This document shows, one piece after another, positions 44,030-55,177 of a stretch of DNA of 64,000 nucleotides. The stretch's first letter is position 1, and each line of letters opens with the position of its first letter. The DNA comes from Craterostigma plantagineum (Eukaryota > Streptophyta > Magnoliopsida > Lamiales > Linderniaceae): the NCBI GenBank assembly GCA_027422505.1, contig JAPQWV010000002.1, positions 21,956,001 to 22,020,000 of the forward strand. The letters are read 5' to 3'. The translations under genes were made by a program, and so were the position numbers. The notes below the pieces were generated by a model. It was not told the DNA's origin and ran no database searches. It saw only the letters and a list, made by a program, of their open reading frames with translations.

Positions 44030-44220
44030 ATTTTATTCGAACTGTTCGAGTGAATTCGAATAGAAAAATAACACTTATTCGAGTAAAAAAAATTCGAATT
44101 AAAATTCGAATTATTTTTCTATTCGAGTTTTTTTACTCGAATTGATTAATTCGAATAAATTCGAATTAAAAAATAATTATTCGAATTAATTCGAATTTTT
44201 TAGTTACTCGAATAAATGCT
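44030..44220. repeat. TTCGAA palindrome cluster
   Basis: About 190 bp made almost only of TTCGAATT, ATTCGAGT and their complements, separated by A or T runs, with ATTCGAGT...ACTCGAAT arms facing each other. It could form cruciforms. It is not a match to the CGATCG blocks of the retroelements. Confidence 0.75.
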
Positions 44221-44399
44221 ACTTATGTTGGGGTATTTCGGTAACTTTCGATCCGTTCCTATTTGTTTAATAAAAATTGGAATCGCTCCCTTCGGTTAAA
44301 ATAACCAGGCCGACACCGAAGCCAGCACTCGGAGTGAATCTTCTCCCAATTCTGTAACGCTCGAGACTTCGTTTCTGTGCAACTCAAAGTCGCCGGGAT

Positions 44400-44696
44400 T
44401 TGATTCCTCCTTCTGAGAAGGCGTACGAGGTTGTGGAGAAATGGAAAGCCCTACTTTGCAATCAAACCCAAGACATTCTGCAGTTTTCGCATTACCTTAT
44501 GTTGGAATCGTTGTATGCATATATCAAACTTCTCAAATTTGCTGAAAAAGAAAAGATAAAATTAATTCTTCCTCCAATATTTCTTACAGAAAAGGCGTTC
44601 GACGACCCCAACCTAGGAGCTGCAACTGCAATCGCAAATGGCTACATGCCTCAAGCTGAAGCTCGAGGAACAACAACTCAGTTCGACACGCATTGA
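44400..44696 (+). CDS. Unidentified 98-residue ORF or exon
   Basis: MIPPSEKAYEVVEKWKALLC, then KLLKFAEKEKIKLILPPIFL and LGAATAIANGYMPQAEARGT to TGA 44694. It looks like a genuine helical protein segment and lies on the same strand just before the oxidoreductase fragment, about 70 bp upstream. It is not part of that family as far as I can see. Either a small gene or another captured fragment. Confidence 0.4.
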   Translation: MIPPSEKAYEVVEKWKALLCNQTQDILQFSHYLMLESLYAYIKLLKFAEKEKIKLILPPIFLTEKAFDDPNLGAATAIANGYMPQAEARGTTTQFDTH

Positions 44697-44768
44697 AAGG
44701 TTTGTTGACTTTTGCTATATGTTCGGATACATACAAGTATCTTGATTATTTCCTTATTCTGTGAATAG

Positions 44769-45357
44769 ATGTGGATATTGTGGTTCATACGGCTAGGCCG
44801 TTTCAGCAGGTAGAGAAGTGCACTGTTCTTGAAGCAACAATTAGGAACAAGGTGAGACAAGGTAATGCTAAGATAATGATTAAGTACTGGTTGTGATGTA
44901 ATTTGGTGAGAATTGGTTGTGAATGGGAATCTTAATGCAGTTTTAATTTTTATGTTCTTTACTTCTCATTTAGCAGACGACATATTTAGATGTGTGTGAC
45001 GACACAAGCTATTCGGTGCGTGCAAATTCATACATGGAAGAGGCTGTGAATGCTAATGTTCGACCAATAATGACCGGTATAATCTACCCTGGAGTTTGCA
45101 ATGGTTCTGCTTAAATCTTCCTTAAAAGAACATGTTCAAGCCTTTCGAGAAGTTCTTTTATCTATTTCATCTCAAACGTTTGTGACTTCTGTTAGTTATT
45201 TTCACATTTTTAGAAAAAAGAAAAATGTTTGGTTACATTCATTATTAAACATTTGGACAAGTTAGTTATATTTTCTATGTTATTATGTTGCAGTTATGGC
45301 TGCAGAGCTTGCACGTATAGCCTCTTCTGAAGGCAAAGCTGATCCTCAAAGACTGAG
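44769..45357 (+). pseudogene. Saccharopine-dehydrogenase-like oxidoreductase fragment
   Basis: Three exons with good splice sites: 44769-44851 (VDIVVHTARPFQQVEKCTVL), 44976-45103 (TTYLDVCDDTSYSVRANSYM, ending MTGIIYPGVCN) and 45294-45357 (MAAELARIASSEGKADPQRL). This is the middle of plant saccharopine-dehydrogenase-family NAD(P)-binding proteins (Rossmann fold, usually near 400 residues). The glycine-rich nucleotide loop before and the C-terminal half after are absent, so the piece is a truncated gene fragment. Family call is firm; substrate is unknown. Confidence 0.75.
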
Positions 45358-45754
45358 GTAGTTTATCATAGTAATTGACTCCTTTTTAAGAAATTTATAT
45401 TTTCGGTGCGATTCATTTGGATGTGTTTAGTAATCTAAATTCATCTTATTGCTATGTTAGAAAATTGTTAAATATGTCGTCTTTATCATGTTTGTTTTCT
45501 ATTTTTCAGTTTCATTCATTCTGTTTCAATTCAGGTGCATGTTCTAGAGTTTAAGAAACAGATTGCAGTCTCCAACAATTTATTTACCCCAATGCAATTT
45601 TTATGTGCGAATGTCTCTGCGATAAATTCCCTTTAAGGTGAATAAATCTATTTGATTGTTCTTCTACATGCGCATATGCCTTTCGTTTGATTGTTCACTG
45701 TGTGTATGTGCTGCTTTTTCGTCTATGATAGTGGGTTTGTTGTGTTCGTTCAGT

Positions 45755-46110
45755 GAGATTCTTTACCTCTATCTCTCTATGTGATGCGCAGATTCTGATT
45801 TAGTATGCGTGTTGCGTGCGGGTGTTTCTTTTACTTGTGTTGTTAATGTATTCGGGATTTTATTTCTGTTTTGCTTATAATACTAATTACTAATTTCTAT
45901 CGATAGCATGCGTTGATTATGGTATATATTTTTTCCTTTGCATGATAAGAAAGTCTTAATCATTAGCATCCCTGTACTTATTTTAGTGAATTTTCTGGGA
46001 GTCTTTTTGTTGTGAATGTTGTTGCTTAACTGATGTGAGCATGCTTGGTTTCGATTATTTTGATTTGATTATGTGTCCCATGTATATATTAAAGCTTTTG
46101 TAGATTATCG
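45755..46110 (+). repeat. Host spacer, copy 1 of a duplicated segment
   Basis: GTTCAGTGAGATTCTTTACC... to AAAGCTTTTG; matched by 58289-58669 with small differences. It lies directly before the HSP90-like exon and is probably its intron or UTR. The preceding 45358-45754 shows nothing recognisable. Confidence 0.85.
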
Positions 46111-46117
46111 CTTTCAG

Positions 46118-46209
46118 GCTGAGTTGTCGCGTCTCATGGATATAATATCAACTTTCTCTACATTAAGAAGGATATCTTCTTCAGAGAGTTACTCCCCAGT
46201 GCTTCAGAT
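46118..46209 (+). pseudogene. HSP90-family exon fragment
   Basis: After CTTTCAG: AELSRLMDII, then after an apparent 1-nt loss NFLYIKKDIFFRELLPSASD, ending at a GTGAGT donor. This is the N-terminal signature of HSP90 chaperones (consensus AEVSRLMDIIINSLYSNKDI); the AEVSRLMDIIIN form is that of intron-containing organelle or ER HSP90s. No other HSP90 exon was found within 750 bp on either side. Confidence 0.75.
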
Positions 46210-46961
46210 GTGAGTTTCAGCTTTTCTGAGTTCGTTTTTTGTGTGGGTAAGTGATGAAGAGAAGATTGAGTTTTAATATCTACGACTAGTTAGTTGTTCA
46301 AGTATTGGTGAAGATTCGTTTCGTGTAGCTCGCTAATAAAGAAATTTTGGGTGATGGTGATAATGACAGGCTCGAGAGTCAGGTCACATGTGCAATGTAT
46401 AGTAGTTTTTGTTGGAAAGTAATTTAAAATGCAATTCTATCTGATAGGTTGGAACATTAATGTCTAGTACAATCTTGAATGAGATAGTTGCTCCTTTATT
46501 CTTCTTTATACAGTGAGTGGGAAAAAATAGGAATGTTATCTTTGCGATGAACACTATTGGTTTGTAAGAGCAGTCTTTGTAATATAAGATTTGTCGTCTG
46601 GATGTTTCGTAAATTATCATTATTTTTCCGGCTATAGATGATATAATATATAGTTTATATTTATTGATCGAGGTGTTCGTATTCATATTATATATACGTA
46701 TATTTAAGAATAGCTGCGAATTTCGTTCTTTTTATTTAATAAAAAAGAAAAATAATAAATAAAAACTAAATATATATATTTTGATTTATTATATAAAAAT
46801 AAAAAATAAATAATACCACTGGAAGTTTATGAAGAATCTCGGTCTTTGTTTTCATCCCTTTCAAATTAATGGGGACGAATCGACACGTTCTCGACCATGC
46901 GGAGATTTTTTTGACATTATCCAAATTTCAGATCCCATGCCTTCTGTGTATGATACTGGGC
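46210..46961. other. AT-rich spacer
   Basis: No coding signal. An A/T-only stretch at about 46690-46815. Flanks the C2 insertion. Confidence 0.5.
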
Positions 46962-47525
46962 TTGTGTGTATGGGTAGGACCCATATATTGGGTGGCCCAT
47001 TTGTATGTATAGTTATTATGTAAAAGACAAAATAGATAGAACTCACACACACGACACAGACGCGGGAGAAGAAAAAAAGAGGAGAGAAAAAGAAAAGGGA
47101 GAAAAAAAGCTTCTATCCCGTCGATCCGGTGCTTGGATTTGGCCGAAACTTCAGACGGAGAGTCACCTCGACGTGCTCTACACATCTATCGGATCCGATT
47201 GTTCGATTCCTTACGTTGGGTGGTAACCCGTTTTCTATCTCTTTGTATTTTTCGAGCTTGTAGCTCGAGGATTGTTGGTGTTCCGAGTTTGTAACTCAAT
47301 GTTTTCTACGCTCGCCTTGTCGGCATAGTATATTGGTGCGTTTGGATTGTTGTTACCTCGAGAAGTTCTCGAGAGGTGTTGTCTGTTGTACCCGTCGAAC
47401 TTGGTTATAGTGGACTGTTTCCTTGGATCGGGAGAGCGATCCCGTGGTTTTTCTCGTTTTGGGTTTTCCACGTTAAAGTCGCCGTGTTAATTCGCTTTCG
47501 TCGTTGGTTATTCGCCGTTATTATT
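46962..47525 (+). repeat. 5' LTR of C2, cut by A3
   Basis: Matches 57697-58255; the last 25 bp or so are missing because A3 starts at 47526. The left edge is approximate. Confidence 0.85.
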
Positions 47526-47870
47526 TGTAGAACATCAATTCTAATTGTGCTTTGATTTCATTAGTTGTCCTTGTAATTAGGGACTTTATTTGTATTAGTC
47601 CGTTGATTAGGACTATATAGATATTTATACCAAGTGTGTTTGGTATAAATACTTTGTAATCAATCGCAATCAATAGAGAAAGTTTTGGAAATTGATCCAA
47701 AAGGCTTGCAATCTAGAGAGAGAAACAATAGTAACTTTCTCACTCTACTCGAATTCTCCCTCTTGTTCTTCGTTTGAGTTTTTCGGTCGAATCTTAATGT
47801 CGATCATTATCATCGAATTACTTAGAATTCATGCCTAGGATCATAAAGTTGTTAATCGCAGGACCTAACA
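47526..47870 (+). repeat. 5' LTR of A3 (family A)
   Basis: TGTAGAACATC...GACCTAACA, 345 bp. Palindromic TATA element at 47623-47650. Confidence 0.92.
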
Positions 47871-47872
47871 AT

Positions 47873-47884
47873 TGGTATCAGAGC
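47873..47884 (+). other. Primer-binding site of A3
   Basis: TGGTATCAGAGC two bases after the LTR. Confidence 0.92.
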
Positions 47885-49600
47885 TGAGCGTGTTAGGATG
47901 AATCGAAATTAGGATCGAATTTTGAAAATCTGGAAATTTTTTCGCTAGTTACTGTTCATCGCGAAAAATCACTGTTCATCGCGAAATTGGCACTGTTCAT
48001 CGCTGATTTTCAATCTATTTTTTCTTAATTCGTCTTGTTTTGGTGTTATTGAGGTTCGATTGTATGTTTTTAATTGATCTGATCTTGTTTTCGTTCGATC
48101 GAACCACAAATTTCAGCGAATTTTGAAGATTTGATTGAAAATTGATCTTCAAGTTCTTAATCTGATTTTTCAAAAATCGAACGGATTTTTGTTTGATTGT
48201 ACTAAATTGAGTGTTTGTTCTTGTCAATCGCATGATTTCGATCGATTACCCAGAGTTTTACAGATTAATTTGTTGTTTTCGTATGATTCGTGATAAAATG
48301 TGTTCTTCGTGTTCTTCGAAAATTCATAAAATTCTGGGAAAATCTGACATGTTTTGCTGTTTTCTGGTTTAATTCTGTACTGGTTTCGATCGTTTCTGTG
48401 TGATTACCATGCTTAATCTGCATAATTAGCTTGCTTTGAGTAGAACTTTGTGTTCGTAAGTTTCAGATAGTTTTGCGATGTACTATTGTTTGGAAAGCAC
48501 ATGAGCGAAATAGTACTTGATCAAAATAAATTAGCGATCGAAAACAATTAGCTACCGAAAATAAAGAGTCAAATATCATTTAGCTGTTGAAATTGAAAAT
48601 TGTTCTATTCATAGAAATAGTTCTCGGTCGAGAAAGTACTCCTTTTATCGCAAAGCATTCCAAAAGGACAACAATAGAACAACTATCGGTCGAAAAAGTC
48701 AAGATAGAAATAGTACTATTCATAGAAACAGTACTATTCATCAAAATTGTAGTATTCATTGAAACAATTCTCGATCGTGAAACTTGTACTATTCTCGATC
48801 GAATATTCCACGTTTGGAAAAGTCAAGGTCGAAATAGTACTATTCACCAAAATAGTACTATTTAGTTGATCGAGAAAGTCTGATCGAAAAATCCTCCAAT
48901 CATCGCAAAATCAAACGAAATCTAATAACAACAAAATATCCTGAAAAGTTCTGATCTAGTCCTAATTTTTCAATTTAACCCCAGAACTTTCAATTTCATT
49001 GATTTCTAACTCATTTACGTGATTTTACATTCGCAAATTATTGCTTAGTTGTTTTTATAGGTCGTCGTCGCAAAAATTTTTTTCGCCCCCAAAACCTTTT
49101 ACGATCGAAAAATTTGATTTTGAAGGTTTAGATAGTAACATCTCAAAACGGCGACGTTTTATCAAATCGCAAAACTTTTACGATCGTAAAACTACACGAA
49201 CTATTTGAAATTCAAAACTATTTTCTAAAAACAGTATCCAGTGAAAAAACTCAACGATCGAAAACAGTGCCTTATATTGACATTAAAAAAAAATAATAAA
49301 ATTTTTTCGATCATAAACAGTAACCTTCAAATTGGCACATTATAGAAAAAACTTTTGGTATATACTATTAATTTTTAAATCAACTTTAAAAACCAAAATC
49401 TTTTCGAAACTGAAATTTTAAAAGCCAAATATTTTAATAAAAAAATCCAAATCACAAAACACGTTTAAGATCCAAACATCCAACAAAATTCTAAAATTTA
49501 AATAATAAAATTTAAATAAAAAAATAAAAGGGACACATTCTCTGTTACTCGATCTAATGACTCTAGCTCCGATACTGATGAAGCGCTGAAGAGCTTGGAC
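47885..49600 (+). repeat. Leader block of A3
   Basis: Noncoding. Early part has three GCGAAA...ACTGTTCATC phrases (47940-48005). 48480-48890 repeats ATAGTACTATTCAT and TCGATCGAAA. 49060-49330 has further CGATCGAAAA phrases. The same type of leader as in A1, with different detail. Confidence 0.75.
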
Positions 49601-50322
49601 GTCAACTATGATTAATTGAGAAGGAGTTAAAGAAAAAGTCCACAAAGACCAAGTTACGCTCAAAGATGCAAGAGACTACAAATTCCGAACAAAAGATGCA
49701 CTTGGCTTTGGCACACGAAGATGAAACTAACACATCATCTAAGGAGGCAGTGATTCCTAACTCTACATTGTTTAACATTTCAGAATCCTTACAAACTAGG
49801 TATGCTAACATGAAAAATGAGCGGAAAAGTACAAGAGAGTTAGAGGACGAATTAATTAAGTCTAAGGAGGAAATAGCTAGTCTCGAATCTAAGCTTAGGA
49901 GCTTTAGTGCGAGAGTAGATGAACTAACTAAGAGCTCGAATGTTAGTGAGACTAAGCATATTCAACTAGAGAAACATAGTTCGATAGTGAAGGAACTCGA
50001 GGACAGGCTAGACAACAACCATAAGTGTCTACTTAGGAATTTAGACGAGAAATATCTCCTTAAGTGTAGACTAGACGTTGAGAGCAAGAAGGTCACTAGT
50101 CTAGAAGCCGAAATAGATAAATCTAATTCTAAGATTAATGAATTGAGAAAGACTCTAGATGCCTGTCAAGCCGAGAAGAGCACTGCTCAAAATAACTATG
50201 CTTTCTTAGGTGAAGAACGTGGGAAGCTCTATTCTAAGATTAGAACTCTAGAAAATCTTCTTGCGACTTCTAAGACCGAGGAAGTAAAATCTCGTCATTC
50301 TGAAAAATTCTTCTTCTGTTGA
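49601..50322 (+). pseudogene. A3 gag, coiled-coil part
   Basis: From MQETTNSEQKMHLALAHEDE, an acidic stretch matching the post-knuckle region of A1, into a long coiled coil: SLQTRYANMKNERKSTRELE, then ELIKSKEEIASLESKLRSFS, EAEIDKSNSKINELRKTLDA and AQNNYAFLGEERGKLYSKI. A1 has QKQYANMKREQKSIKKVENE and NNYALLGEESKKLYAKVKKL in the same order. The capsid part and zinc knuckle are deleted, with only an acidic scrap at 49550-49600 left. Confidence 0.8.
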
Positions 50323-51240
50323 TATACCTTCTATTCTTAAGAACATCGAGGATTTAAATTCTATATTAGAAACGGAACGAAAGAATTTTGAAGCAGAAAA
50401 GAATACACTTCTATCGGAGATATCTAGTCTCAAAGCTTCCTCGTCTTCAAAACATGATCAAGGAACGCAAACGGATGATCTCGTTTCTACCATCGAAACG
50501 ACTTTTACTAATTCTACATCAATTTGACCAAAGCTGAAATTCAAAGTAAAAGTCCCGCACTTTCTATACTCAAGGAACAAGTCCCGCGGAAGCGAGAGAA
50601 CAGAAAAGCTCCAAGACCGAATAATAAAGATCAAAAGTCTACAAGTCCCGCTCTCAAAAAGAAAAAATTTTCACGAAAATATTTCAAGTTCTAGCGCACA
50701 AACTTCATCGTGTGCTTCAAATGATTCTACTAATTTTTCACTTAAAAAGCCTAGACTTGAAAATAATTTTCGAAATTCTTTTTCTCATGTGAAAAATGTG
50801 CATTCTACACGTAGGAATTACGACAGTACTATTTTACATGCTTATCGCTCTATTTGCTCGTATTCTTACATAAAGAATCCAGTCAATATTCGTTCCGAAA
50901 ACCATTTATTACCACTATGTGCCGAGAAGACCTTTACAAGTACACCTTCTAGGAGCACATATTCACATGCTAGAATTACTTATCCGTGTAAAATCAAGCA
51001 AAAATGGATTCCTAAGTCGGATATCAAGTCACAAAGTCCTAGTCAAATATGGACTCCTAAGACTACATCTTCGACCAACTTAGGCTCACAATCTAATTTT
51101 ACACGATTTACGACTAACTCGTTTTCTGCTAATAAGGGAGGACCCATACGACAATGGGTACCAAAGTTCCGATAGTTTTGCAGATTTCCCTCATGTATGG
51201 AATTCGGCGTAGTGGCTCCACGTACATGATAAAGGGATGA
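50323..51240 (+). pseudogene. A3 gag tail and protease scrap
   Basis: Broken frames with SILKEQVPRKRE-like and Ser/Lys-rich sequence. 50789-51175 is open and ends GGPIRQWVPKFR, equivalent to MLKWVPKAL in A1. Then FADFPHVWN, the remnant of the protease start before WYLDSG, and nothing more of the protease. Confidence 0.7.
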
Positions 51241-51960
51241 GGCGTGAGCTACTACAACTAAGTTTCAACGAGGTATATTTCAAACTTACATATGCATATG
51301 AGTTTCGTCGAAAAAAATATATACCTATTTCTTTGAAAACTTTTCAAATGATACATTTTCGATATGCATTTCAGCGCTTTAAACGAGTTTTAAAATTTTC
51401 AAATGCATATTACGAACGGACACAATAAATACCATTTTTCGATTAGTACCGTTTAAATGAGCTTTATTTGAGGGGGAGAAAAACTTACAACGAGCGATTT
51501 AAGGGAATGAGATTCGTAATATTCGTCAAGCTAATTACGCATATTTCTAGGGGGAGAAATTTATTTTCGAAGCATTTTCGGAGATGGAAAGCATAAATAA
51601 ATACTTTGATTTTCTTTATCTTTTATACTTAAATTAAAATAAAACATTCCGAAAAAGTTTGCCGATTTTTTCTTCACTTTCTCGAGAAAATTTTCACCAT
51701 GAAGTTTCGTGCCAAGTTTTTTTTCATCGCACTTTCTCGGAGATATAATTATAATATTACTATATGAAAAGTATACATACATATATGTATATATCTATAA
51801 AAAAAAAAGAGGAGATAAAAAAAAAGAGAAGAGAGGGATAAAAAAAGGGGATATAAAAAAAAGGGAGATAAAAAAAGGATAAAACTAAAAAAAGAAGAAA
51901 AAATATAAAAACAAAAAAAAACCTAGCCTTCTATTTTTCGATATGCTTCTCGGATTTATT
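51241..51960. other. A3 noncoding with purine tract
   Basis: AT-rich. Two AGGGGGAGAAA phrases (51473, 51551). 51800-51920 is nearly all purine with GGAGATAAAAAAA-like repeats. No coding signal. Confidence 0.6.
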
Positions 51961-53518
51961 CTCCCACATCCAAAGATGGACGTACCACGAAGAATCTCGA
52001 GCTTTCAAACGGACAAAATTTTTCAAAGATGACGGTGACGATCTAAGTGAAGATCAAATGCTCCGTATTTTCATCGACCGGCTCCGGCTTGCTAAGTCAA
52101 CTAAAGCAACACTTCTCACGTACCCCGGAAGCACGGATTTCATGTTCCTATGGTTCAGTCTAATCCGACTTGATCCTAACCCCTGAACGCGTTCGAGCAT
52201 TTGAGACCAAGCAGGATTATTTCGATGATGCCTAGGAAGTCTTTGAAGATACATCACTCCCTTATCTCACATAATTTTCGGACCAACCCCATAGGTACAT
52301 GTGCTAATTTTAATTAGCTCCCAGGTAGAAGTCGTCGCATTAGGTCCAACGACGCATGCACAACTGAGCCATACCCACTCGTCTATCTCTTAAAAGATAG
52401 GTGTTTCATAGATCACGGGAACCACATATGCTATCTCCGCTTCACTCGGAAACGGGAGATATTGAACTAAGTGGTATTCCTCCCCGTACCACGCTTTTAT
52501 TGATTCACTCGCGTCTAGTGTGTCCTCACTCCCCAAAATTTTCAAGTTTTTAGGACACATACACTTTTTAATACACATAATCTTTCTGATTACGTTAGAA
52601 CTTCCGTAGACATGTTTCTTTTAAAAGACGTGCTTCGAGGATCGGAAGGAAGTCCGACCGTTGTAACATCAAAGCAACAACAGTTTCGGCAATCTTCTAC
52701 GAGCTTTGATCCTAGTTGATGTCAACGGGACGCCTATGTGGCCCCGGTACTCATTTTGAAGGATTACCTTTGTGGCTCCATCCGGTTATTACCCTCACCG
52801 ACCTTTTGGTATTGTCCTTACCTACCTCGAAATTAACATTCGGACATCGTTGACACGATTCGCCATGAGGAGGAGAAGGGGCTATGCATACACAATCGGT
52901 CGGTCCACCCACCAAATTCCGCCGTGCTTACCACTCTGAAACCGGGATCTCTTACAACGCCGCATTCAAAGGAAGCTCGGTACAACAAAAAAATCAAAGA
53001 AAGAGACGGCCTACCTTCTTCTGGAACTAGGACGCTTCTTCGAGGTCGAACCAGACAACTTCCATTCGGAGAAGACGATTCTGGCGAAACGGAGAAGATG
53101 GCTAAAACCCCGAGCCCCCTCCTCGACTTTCTCATGCCCCTTGCTTCCGGAAGAAGAAGCAAGGACCGAGATCCGTGACTCAAGCATCATCAAGGACTGA
53201 AGTTGCCAAACGTGTTCACCTCTCCAAACCTCACATCGGATTCCCCGATCTCAACACAAGGTTGACCCAATAGGGGGAGTTTCGAGTTTCGTGTGCTTTC
53301 AACGGGAGAAATGGAACGCGGACTTTCTAAATCCGGCAAGAATACTTCGTCATCTTACGACATTTAGGAGAAGAACTTCAAAGGACGATTCGAAGTAATA
53401 GCCGATGCCTAGAAGACCGGGTGAGCTTGAAGATATTCTGAAGAGGAGATTTCGAGGACTCGAGGAATCTTTCCATTTGCAAGACGAAGACACCCACGCT
53501 ATATTGGAAATTGAATAC
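51961..53518 (+). pseudogene. A3 decayed accessory region
   Basis: The position matches aORF in A1. One frame from about 52000 reads FFKDDGDDLSEDQMLRIFID, then RLRLAKSTKATLLTYPGSTD, and stops near 52185. At 53135-53163 the DNA CCCCTTGCTTCCGGAAGAAG equals 25455-25474 in the A1 aORF. Other landmarks of the aORF N-domain and C-domain are not recognisable, so this may be a distinct aORF type or badly decayed. Confidence 0.45.
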
Positions 53519-53530
53519 AAATGGGGAGAT

Positions 53531-53880
53531 TATTGGAACTATTTACTTGTATTCAATTAATATAGTTGTTCCTATGCAAATTAGTAGTCTTGGGCTAAAT
53601 TATAATTAGTCATTTTGTAGGACTACTTGTGTAAATATACCACGAGGTGGTATATATAAGTGAACTCCTTAGGAAGTAAGGAGTGTGTTGTAGTGATCGA
53701 AATACAAGAAACAGAATTTTTAGAGAGAAATTAGCACCAAACCCTTGCTTGAGCTCCAAGTCGTTTCTCTCCAAAGCTTAATTGGTAAATCTCGATCTTT
53801 AGCTTTCTTTTATATGTAAAAGATCATTATTCGCCGGTGTTCGTGTTGGAGAAGCCGCAAGATAAAAGCGACAAGCAATG
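53531..53880 (+). repeat. Right LTR of A3 (type E)
   Basis: Begins after AAATGGGGAGAT; runs TATTGGAACTATTTAC with a TATATATAAG box near 53653. It does not align with family A by sequence, but the layout is the same: AGTAGTC / GACTACT, then a TATA palindrome. The end is uncertain. Confidence 0.6.
53635..53655 (+). promoter_or_regulatory. Palindromic TATA element, type E LTR
   Basis: Perfect 9-bp arms ATATACCAC / GTGGTATAT with a 3-nt spacer, overlapping TATATATAA. Homologous in place to ATTTATACCAA / TTGGTATAAAT of family A; the changed arm positions are paired changes. Confidence 0.75.
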
Positions 53881-53929
53881 AGAATTGATCCATTGTCAGG
53901 TTTGCGGCTTTATTCGACAGTGGATCGAC

Positions 53930-54541
53930 GATAATGTTCTCAACCACAAAGCGACAAGAAACATACGAGGACCTTATGGAGCAAGCTTGAGCAGTTATAC
54001 GCTCGAAAGACTGGGAACAACAAACTTTTCTTGATCAAGCAGATGATGTGTTCAAAGTATCAAGAAGGGAGCAACATGTCAGATCACTTGAATATATTCC
54101 AAGGAATTATTAATCAGCTAGCTGGAATGGGAATAAAGTTCGACGATGAAGTGCAGGGTTTGGGGCTTCTTGGTACATTGCCAGACTCATGGGAGACATT
54201 TAGAATGTCACTGTCTAATTCGGCTCCAAATGGCTTATGTTCGATGGAATTGGTGAAGAGCAGTGTGCTCAATCAAGAGATACGAAGAAAGTCGCAGGGT
54301 TCTTCTGCGCATGCCGATGTCCTAGTCACGGAGAACAGAGAGGAGCAAGAGTCGAGGCCCAGGTGATCGCAACAGAAGTAAGAGCAAGTTTGGGAAGTAT
54401 GCTAGCATCGAGTGCATTATTGTGGCAAGAAGGGGCACATTAAAATAGTTCGTCGAAAGTTCCTGAGAGAGAACAAGAATGCGAAGAGTCAAGCTCGTCA
54501 GACGACGGATGCTGATAAGGCTGACAAGGTAACCGCAGTCA
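53930..54541 (+). pseudogene. C2 gag remnant
   Basis: QWIDDNVLNH (about 53930) is mid-gag of a Tnt1-type Copia element. LWSKLEQLYARKTGNNKLFL and IKQMMCSKYQEGSNMSDHLN follow, then LGLLGTLPDSWETFRMSLSN and a decayed zinc knuckle HYCGKKGHIK near 54420 with the last Cys lost. The N-terminal third is missing at the A3 junction. Several frame breaks. Confidence 0.85.
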
Positions 54542-55177
54542 ATGCAGATTTCTTTTGTGCGCGATGACGATGCTCTTAATCTAACTAGTCATCAGACTAG
54601 TTGGGTAATCGATAGCGGTGCTACGATACATGCTACACCGCGACGGGATTGCTTTGCCTCATATACCTCTGGTGATTTTGGACGAGTTATTATGGGAGAC
54701 GATAGCGTTGCTAGAGCCATCGGTATCGGCGACGTGCGCTTGCAGATGGAGAACGAAAATGCATTGATTTTAAAGGCCGTGAAGCATATTCCAGAGCTTC
54801 GCATGAGTTTGATGTCCACATGGAAGCTCGACGATGAAGGTTTCCACAGCCACTTTGGAGATGGAAAATGGAAGCTTACTAAAGGCTCCTTGATCGTGGC
54901 AAAGGGAGAGAAGACGTCACCTCAGCTTTATGTGACGCAAGCAAAGACTGCAGATTCTACCGTGAATGCAATCGACGATCGTGGCGCGACGGAGCTTTGG
55001 CATAATAGACTCAGCCACATGAGCGAAAAGGGACTGATGATACTAGCCAAGAAGAATCTTCTATCTGGTGTGAAAATCCTTCGTTACGAAGATGTGATCA
55101 TTGCTTGGCTGGACAACAGACCCGAGTCGCATTCAAGAACATCACTCACTCGCCGAAATCAGGTACACTCGATCTAA
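54542..55177 (+). pseudogene. C2 protease and pre-integrase
   Basis: SWVIDSGATIHATPRRDCFA (active site), GRVIMGDDSVARAIGIGDVR, AVKHIPELRMSLMSTWKLDD, then pre-integrase ELWHNRLSHMSEKGLMILAK. The frame breaks near 55075, where the CEDCLAGKQ-type zinc-binding part should follow. Confidence 0.9.

Larger units (their letters stand above)
47526..53880 (+). mobile_element. Chimeric A-type element A3
   Basis: Left LTR is family A (47526-47870) with Met-tRNA primer site. Inside are a leader block, gag without its N-terminal and zinc-knuckle parts, a protease scrap and decayed sequence. The right LTR at about 53531-53880 is of a different type (E) although preceded by the family polypurine tract AAATGGGGAGAT. 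LTR mismatch means recombination or template switching between two related elements, or nested insertions with deletion. No pol. Confidence 0.65.

Noticed and set aside
46861..47471. Several short ORFs in the C2 LTRs (also 57742-58326)
   Set aside because: They occur in both LTR copies on both strands and change frame freely; LTR sequence, not genes.
52833..53193. Overlapping ORFs on both strands near 53000
   Set aside because: No family match, composition not convincing, and they overlap each other; treated as decayed accessory region of A3.
53841..53870. Possible tail of the C2 5' LTR (ATTATTCGCCGGTGTTCGTG) right of A3
   Set aside because: It resembles the C2 LTR phrase TTATTCGCCGTTATTATTG only in part and lacks the following TCAACCCCAACA end, so it cannot be taken as the resumed LTR.
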